This document shows, piece after piece, positions 30,354 through 33,953 of a stretch of 33,953 nt of DNA. The position numbers were made by a program, and so were the translations under genes. The DNA comes from an uncultured Roseibium sp. (lineage in GTDB: Bacteria; Pseudomonadota; Alphaproteobacteria; Rhizobiales; Stappiaceae). A model generated the notes under the pieces. It had not been told where the DNA came from. It saw nothing but the letters and a program-made list of their open reading frames with translations, and did no database searches. Positions within the stretch are counted from its first letter, which is position 1, and every line of letters starts with the position of its first letter. The stretch covers positions 1-33,953 of the forward strand of contig NZ_CANMNP010000028.1 of assembly GCF_947499295.1 (NCBI RefSeq), given 5' to 3'.

Positions 30354-31676
30354 ATGCACGTTCTTTTGCTCGGGAAAGTGCCGCCAATTCAAGGCGGGGT
30401 CGCGAAACAGACCTGGCTGGCTTGCCAGGATATAGCGGCGGCGGGACATAGCCTCCATGTGCTTACCAATGCTCATGCTATGCTGATCGGCTTCCGGCAA
30501 ATGTTTCTGCCTGGAGATGATGTAACACTGGTGTCCGGCCAGGAAAACATGCGCCTGCAGAACATCGATGAGGTTCCGCCCCAATCGTATATTCCCTGGG
30601 CACCTCCATATTTCAGCCAGCTCATGAGCTATTGTTTAGAAGCTGTCGAAAAGAACCGGCCGGACGTGATCGTGGGCTGGTATCTCGAACCCTACGGGAT
30701 GGTTGCCTCTGTCGTCGGGCAGATGTTCGGTATCCCGGTGGTCCTGCGTCATGCCGGCAGCGACATAGGCCGGATGAGGAATCTCGGCGGGCTCAAGGGA
30801 CTTTATGACTGGGCGCTGTCGCATGCGGCCCAAGTGATCACGGGCAGAAATCAGGATGCTATAGAAATTCTTAGGTCTGCCGGTGTGAGCGAAACGGCTA
30901 TTGTCCGTTGCCGCGGCAGACGGCTTTGTGACAGCTTTTCGGAGCTTCACGATGAATTCGATTTGAGAACGCTTCTTGAGCACAGCGTGGATTGGTTTTC
31001 CCGGTATCAACTCGATCCTGAGACTTTAAACGCGCTTCACGACTGGAACCAAGCGAGCCAGGACTGCGACGGCCCTGTCATTGGGACTTATGGCAAGATT
31101 GCCGAGGTGAAGGGAACCTATCATCTTCTCGATGCGCTCGAGCAGTTGGCGGAGCGCGGTGATAGCTTCAGCTATCGAGGCATTTGGAGCGCAACTCCCA
31201 ACCGGCTGCAGCATGCTCTTGGCTATCTGCATCGGAAACCCTCGTTGAAGGGACGAGTGACGATTTTACCGCCCCTGGCCCCGTGGCGGATCCCGGCCTT
31301 CATTCGTTCGTGCAATGCCGTGGCGTTTCTGGAAAACCGGTTCCCCATTGAATTCCATGGCCCTCAAGTCCCTCGCGAGGTCCTGGCGTGCAAGCGTCCG
31401 CTGTTGCTGAGCAGAGAGATATTCAACAAGGTCTACTTCAAAGCCCAGCTTGCGGAAGAAGTGAATGTGATGGTCATCGAGGATCCGCAAGAGGTGAGCG
31501 CCATGGCCGATCAAATAAGCCGTTTGTTGAACAGTCCGGAGCTCCTAAACTGTCTCGGCCATCATGCCGGAGCCCTGTCTCGAATATTGGAGGCCAAGGC
31601 GCTTCGCTCCGATCCTATCGTTGATGTGATTGAGGATGTGGGAGGCTATGAACGTCGAACGCAAGCTTTCGGATGA
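30354..31676 (+). CDS. GT4-type glycosyltransferase
   Basis: A 440-residue GT-B-fold enzyme that should transfer a sugar from a nucleotide donor. N-terminal Rossmann domain: MHVLLLGKVPPIQGGVAKQT with the acceptor-side GGV loop at 14-16. DVIVGWYLEPYGMVASVVGQ and VVLRHAGSDIG follow. The C-terminal donor domain begins near residue 240 (GPVIGTYGKIAEVKGTYHLL), and LENRFPIEFHGPQVPREVLA (about 325-345) fits the E-x7-E type donor site of GT4. AAAGG lies eight bases before the ATG. The 3' end overlaps the ABC gene by 29 bases. Its acceptor may be the cysteine-tailed peptide, but a cell-surface lipid or polysaccharide cannot be excluded. Confidence 0.88.
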   Translation: MHVLLLGKVPPIQGGVAKQTWLACQDIAAAGHSLHVLTNAHAMLIGFRQMFLPGDDVTLVSGQENMRLQNIDEVPPQSYIPWAPPYFSQLMSYCLEAVEKNRPDVIVGWYLEPYGMVASVVGQMFGIPVVLRHAGSDIGRMRNLGGLKGLYDWALSHAAQVITGRNQDAIEILRSAGVSETAIVRCRGRRLCDSFSELHDEFDLRTLLEHSVDWFSRYQLDPETLNALHDWNQASQDCDGPVIGTYGKIAEVKGTYHLLDALEQLAERGDSFSYRGIWSATPNRLQHALGYLHRKPSLKGRVTILPPLAPWRIPAFIRSCNAVAFLENRFPIEFHGPQVPREVLACKRPLLLSREIFNKVYFKAQLAEEVNVMVIEDPQEVSAMADQISRLLNSPELLNCLGHHAGALSRILEAKALRSDPIVDVIEDVGGYERRTQAFG

Positions 31677-33354
31677 GCCAGGACCAACTGAAGAGTTAAA
31701 TCTTCAATCGGCTGCGCGCGGTCTATTGAAGGCTGTTGCGCAAAAAAAGGAATTCCGGACAATTTTCCTCTTGCTCGGGACAAGCGTACTTCTGTCCTTT
31801 TTGGCGAGTGCGCTGTTGTCTGCTGCGCCGCTGCTATTTTCGAAAGGCATAGATCAGTTTCAATCGCAAGGCGCCTCCCAATCTCTCGCTGTGACGTTGA
31901 TTGTTTCCTCTGTGATTATTTTCGGCTTGGCGAAAATTCTCATCGAGCAAAGGTGGCTGGTCTATCAGCCGGCGGAAAACAAGCTTCTAAATAGCATTCG
32001 CGAGACCTATCTCGGGCACGTGTTGTCGCTGCCACTGGAGTTTCATTTAAACCGGTCGATCGGCCGGCTGGATTCAATCGTCGGTCAGGGGATGGCGGGT
32101 ATCCAGGCCATAACCAACATGTTGTTCGTTCAACTATCGCCCCTGATATTCGAGGTGATTTTGACGACAACCGTTCTCCTGCTTTTCGTAAATGTTGAGA
32201 TTTCCCTCGCCGTTCTGGGGTCGATTGTCGTCTACCTCGTAGTTTTGGTCCTCGGCACTGAGCGCGTGAGCCGGCGCTTGAAAGACGCCCTCGGCAAAAC
32301 GATCGAGGCCCAAGGGGCGGCCGGCGACGCGATCCTGAATGCGGAAGGCATCAAGGCGCTTGCGGTAGAAGGCAGCATCACAGAAACCTATCGCTCTAAG
32401 CTGAGCACAGCGCATGCTGCCTTCGTGAGCTTTTATATGAGCCGCGGCCTTTTTGGTCTGTTGCTGGTTGCGATACTTATAGCCGGCTTCAGTTTCGCCA
32501 TCTGGATTGCCGTTTCCGACACTGTGGCGGGAGAATTATCAGTCGGTGCACTCGTGCTTACCAACACCTGCGCATTGCAGATGTTCAGATCGATGGAAAA
32601 TTTCAGCTTTTCCTATCGTGGTACGCGGCAATCGATTGAGGCGGTAAAGCGGTATCTGGAGATCTTCGCAAATGCACGGGAGCCATCGCAGGATGGTTTG
32701 AAACTGTCCGGACCCATCGACGAAATTCAAGTCCGGAATGTCGGTTACAGGTATCCCGATGGCAGATGGGCCACGAAGAACGTTTCGTTTAACCTGAAGC
32801 GGGGGACGTCTACCGCAATTATCGGCAAGTCGGGCAGCGGAAAATCCACGATCGTTCGCATGCTCATGAAAATGCTGGTTCCGACAAGCGGCCACATTTT
32901 GATCAAAGCCCAAGACCTTGCTGATATCAACGGTGTAGATCTTCGGCGCCGAACCTCTGTCGTCCCCCAGGACGCAGTGATGTTCAAAGCTAACCTGGCA
33001 TTCAATATAGCGCTGACGGAAAATCCGGATACCAAGTTGCTTCAAAAAGCCGTTGAGATGGCAGAGTTGTCGCCCCTCGTCCAGTCACTCCCAGAAGGCT
33101 TTGAAACCGAGATTGGGGAACGTGGTTTCAAACTCTCAGGTGGCGAGCGCCAGAGACTGGCAATCGCCCGTGCGATCTATCGAGGATCGGACCTCTTCAT
33201 TTTCGATGAAGCGACATCCGCGCTGGATAAGACCACAAAGAACGAAATCCTGCGCCTCATTCGCGAACTGATCCCCAACTACTGTGTATTGCTAATTACG
33301 CACGACGAAATGGTGGCCGCGATCGCAGATGAAGTGGTGGAAATAGGGAGATAA
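31648..33354 (+). CDS. ABC exporter, fused permease and ATPase
   Basis: A 568-residue half-transporter that works as a dimer in the inner membrane. Six membrane segments lie in the first ~320 residues (for example FLLLGTSVLLSFLASALLSA near 48-67). The nucleotide-binding domain has IIGKSGSGKST near 392, the LSGGERQ signature near 496, FIFDEATSAL near 514 and the ITHDE switch near 547. It has no N-terminal C39 peptidase domain, so a separate or host protease would be needed if the substrate is a leader peptide. The start is uncertain: ATG at 31636 or 31648, both close to GAGG sequences. It overlaps the glycosyltransferase, so the two are translationally coupled. Confidence 0.92.
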   Translation: MNVERKLSDEPGPTEELNLQSAARGLLKAVAQKKEFRTIFLLLGTSVLLSFLASALLSAAPLLFSKGIDQFQSQGASQSLAVTLIVSSVIIFGLAKILIEQRWLVYQPAENKLLNSIRETYLGHVLSLPLEFHLNRSIGRLDSIVGQGMAGIQAITNMLFVQLSPLIFEVILTTTVLLLFVNVEISLAVLGSIVVYLVVLVLGTERVSRRLKDALGKTIEAQGAAGDAILNAEGIKALAVEGSITETYRSKLSTAHAAFVSFYMSRGLFGLLLVAILIAGFSFAIWIAVSDTVAGELSVGALVLTNTCALQMFRSMENFSFSYRGTRQSIEAVKRYLEIFANAREPSQDGLKLSGPIDEIQVRNVGYRYPDGRWATKNVSFNLKRGTSTAIIGKSGSGKSTIVRMLMKMLVPTSGHILIKAQDLADINGVDLRRRTSVVPQDAVMFKANLAFNIALTENPDTKLLQKAVEMAELSPLVQSLPEGFETEIGERGFKLSGGERQRLAIARAIYRGSDLFIFDEATSALDKTTKNEILRLIRELIPNYCVLLITHDEMVAAIADEVVEIGR

Positions 33355-33375
33355 GCCGGTTGCCGAGTTACTGTA

Positions 33376-33411
33376 AAAAAAACGCCCCCGGCCGGGGGGC
33401 TGGCCGGGGGC
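33376..33411 (-). terminator. Intrinsic terminator, leftward
   Basis: GCCCCCGGCC (33384-33393) and GGCCGGGGGC (33402-33411) form a perfect 10-bp stem. On the minus strand it is followed by an eight-T run (33375-33382). It should stop leftward transcription from the gene at 33552-33938 before it enters the ABC gene. Confidence 0.8.
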
Positions 33412-33500
33412 AACGAGGGGAAGAGTTGATATTGATCGGCCGAAGGCCGGGACATGTTCAAAATTTCAACCATTCCGATTATATACGTATTTTCCACTAT

Positions 33501-33557
33501 CCTGACATGCAAGGAAAATTGAAGCGGTAGCTTCATTTTTTCAATGGCATGTCAGGC
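33501..33557. terminator. Nested palindrome with rightward terminator
   Basis: An inner stem TGAAGC-GGTA-GCTTCA (33520-33535) is followed by TTTTTT (33536-33541), a proper rightward terminator for the ABC cassette; A-rich DNA on the other side lets it work leftward as well. An outer perfect 10-bp repeat (CCTGACATGC 33501-33510, GCATGTCAGG 33548-33557) encloses it. Confidence 0.65.
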
Positions 33558-33938
33558 TGCGCCGCGTTTTTTGCGCCGGAACGTTTCGTTATCCCCGCAA
33601 CAGTTTCGGAGCTCCGTGTCTTGCTGGAGACGCTGATCCCAATGGCGGAACTCGGCAACGATGGCTTCTCCGGCGCTGATGTGCTCTTCCCTGCCTGGAT
33701 GGTTATCAGCTCTAATGGCCCGGATCGTGATGAGCCCGAGGTGTTGAAGGTAGTCGAGCTTGCCCCTGAAGCTGTTGGGATGCATGTCCAGGCAGGCCGC
33801 CAGTTTGGCCCGTGTGACGGGGCCAAACTGAGCGTTCAGCCGGGAGAGGAAGATAAAGAAGCCGATTGCTTGCAACGGCCTTGTTGCATAAATTCTTATT
33901 CGGCCCGCAGCGGCCCCTTTCCCGGAATTTAGCATCAT
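33552..33938 (-). CDS. Winged-helix-like hypothetical protein with doubtful N-terminus
   Basis: A frame of 128 residues. The middle, FFIFLSRLNAQFGPVTRAKL then CLDMHPNSFRGKLDYLQHLG, looks like a winged-helix DNA-binding domain, and the rest is charged (HWDQRLQQDTELRNC). The first ~25 residues (from MMLNSGKG to YATRP) come from sequence resembling an insertion-sequence end (near 33870-33935) and have no ribosome site, so the original 5' end has probably been replaced. The function is unknown. It is convergent with the ABC cassette. Confidence 0.5.
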   Translation of the reverse strand: MMLNSGKGAAAGRIRIYATRPLQAIGFFIFLSRLNAQFGPVTRAKLAACLDMHPNSFRGKLDYLQHLGLITIRAIRADNHPGREEHISAGEAIVAEFRHWDQRLQQDTELRNCCGDNETFRRKKRGAA

Positions 33939-33953
33939 GAGATGCGCTCGAAC
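33870..33953. mobile_element. Possible insertion-sequence end at the window edge
   Basis: GGCCTTGTTGCATAAATTC (33879-33897) resembles the termini of IS5-like elements from alphaproteobacteria as I remember them. The rest of the element would lie beyond the window. Weak evidence, since only one end is seen. Confidence 0.3.

Noticed and set aside
1..33953. CRISPR array, tRNA or rRNA genes
   Set aside because: No regularly spaced short repeats and no tRNA- or rRNA-like sequence were seen on either strand.

Overview
The window reads as part of an alphaproteobacterial (Rhizobiales/Rhodobacterales-like) repABC plasmid. It has a repA-repB-repC cassette with a parS palindrome upstream and an antisense-RNA locus between repB and repC, a Ti-type DNA-processing block (TraA, TraC, TraD, TraG), a MucR/Ros-type regulator, and several toxin-antitoxin loci. 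There are no rRNA, tRNA or core metabolic genes. The GC-rich plasmid backbone is broken by distinctly AT-richer inserts, notably 9640-10389 and 28878-29516.

Layout. 1-7203: conjugation block, with traA leftward and cut by the window edge, and an HNH-nuclease gene, traC, traD and traG rightward. A hairpin followed by a nick-like sequence at 4511-4639 is a candidate oriT. 7335-9132: a TonB C-terminal remnant, a DEDDh exonuclease, and an OLD-like ATPase that is frameshifted and cut off by a transposon end. 9133-12098: a mosaic built on four copies of one Tn3-type terminal sequence (GGGGTCAGAACAAGAT...). It holds a transposase C-terminal fragment, a virB8/virB9 junction fragment, a chemotaxis-receptor fragment, an AT-rich orphan gene, a 100-residue orphan gene and a 229-bp miniature element. 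12062-13445: a decayed Fic/VbhA pair and a complete Phd/VapC pair with its operator. 13526-17380: repC, antisense RNA, repB, repA, promoter and parS. 17385-18186: an IS6-family transposase pseudogene. 18187-20019: mostly non-coding, with one 67-residue gene and a candidate small RNA at 19785-19874.

20020-21669 is a leftward operon (29-residue membrane peptide, hypothetical, N6-adenine methyltransferase-like, hypothetical). 24803-27673 is a leftward pair (DUF932-like and a large ParB-like protein). Upstream of each lies one copy of a 439-bp ungapped direct repeat, about 94% identical. Between them are a MucR/Ros gene, two small hypotheticals, a PemK/Phd toxin-antitoxin pair and a 93-residue hypothetical.

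28243-33953 is accessory cargo: a secreted hypothetical, a GntR regulator, then a rightward cassette of (i) a 216-residue protein with a DELWHTF motif and a cysteine-rich tail, (ii) a GT4 glycosyltransferase and (iii) a fused permease-ATPase ABC exporter. A perfect 24-bp palindrome separates (i) from (ii). This looks like a candidate peptide modification and export system, possibly a glycosylated RiPP, and is the best lead for something undescribed. The product assignment is inference.
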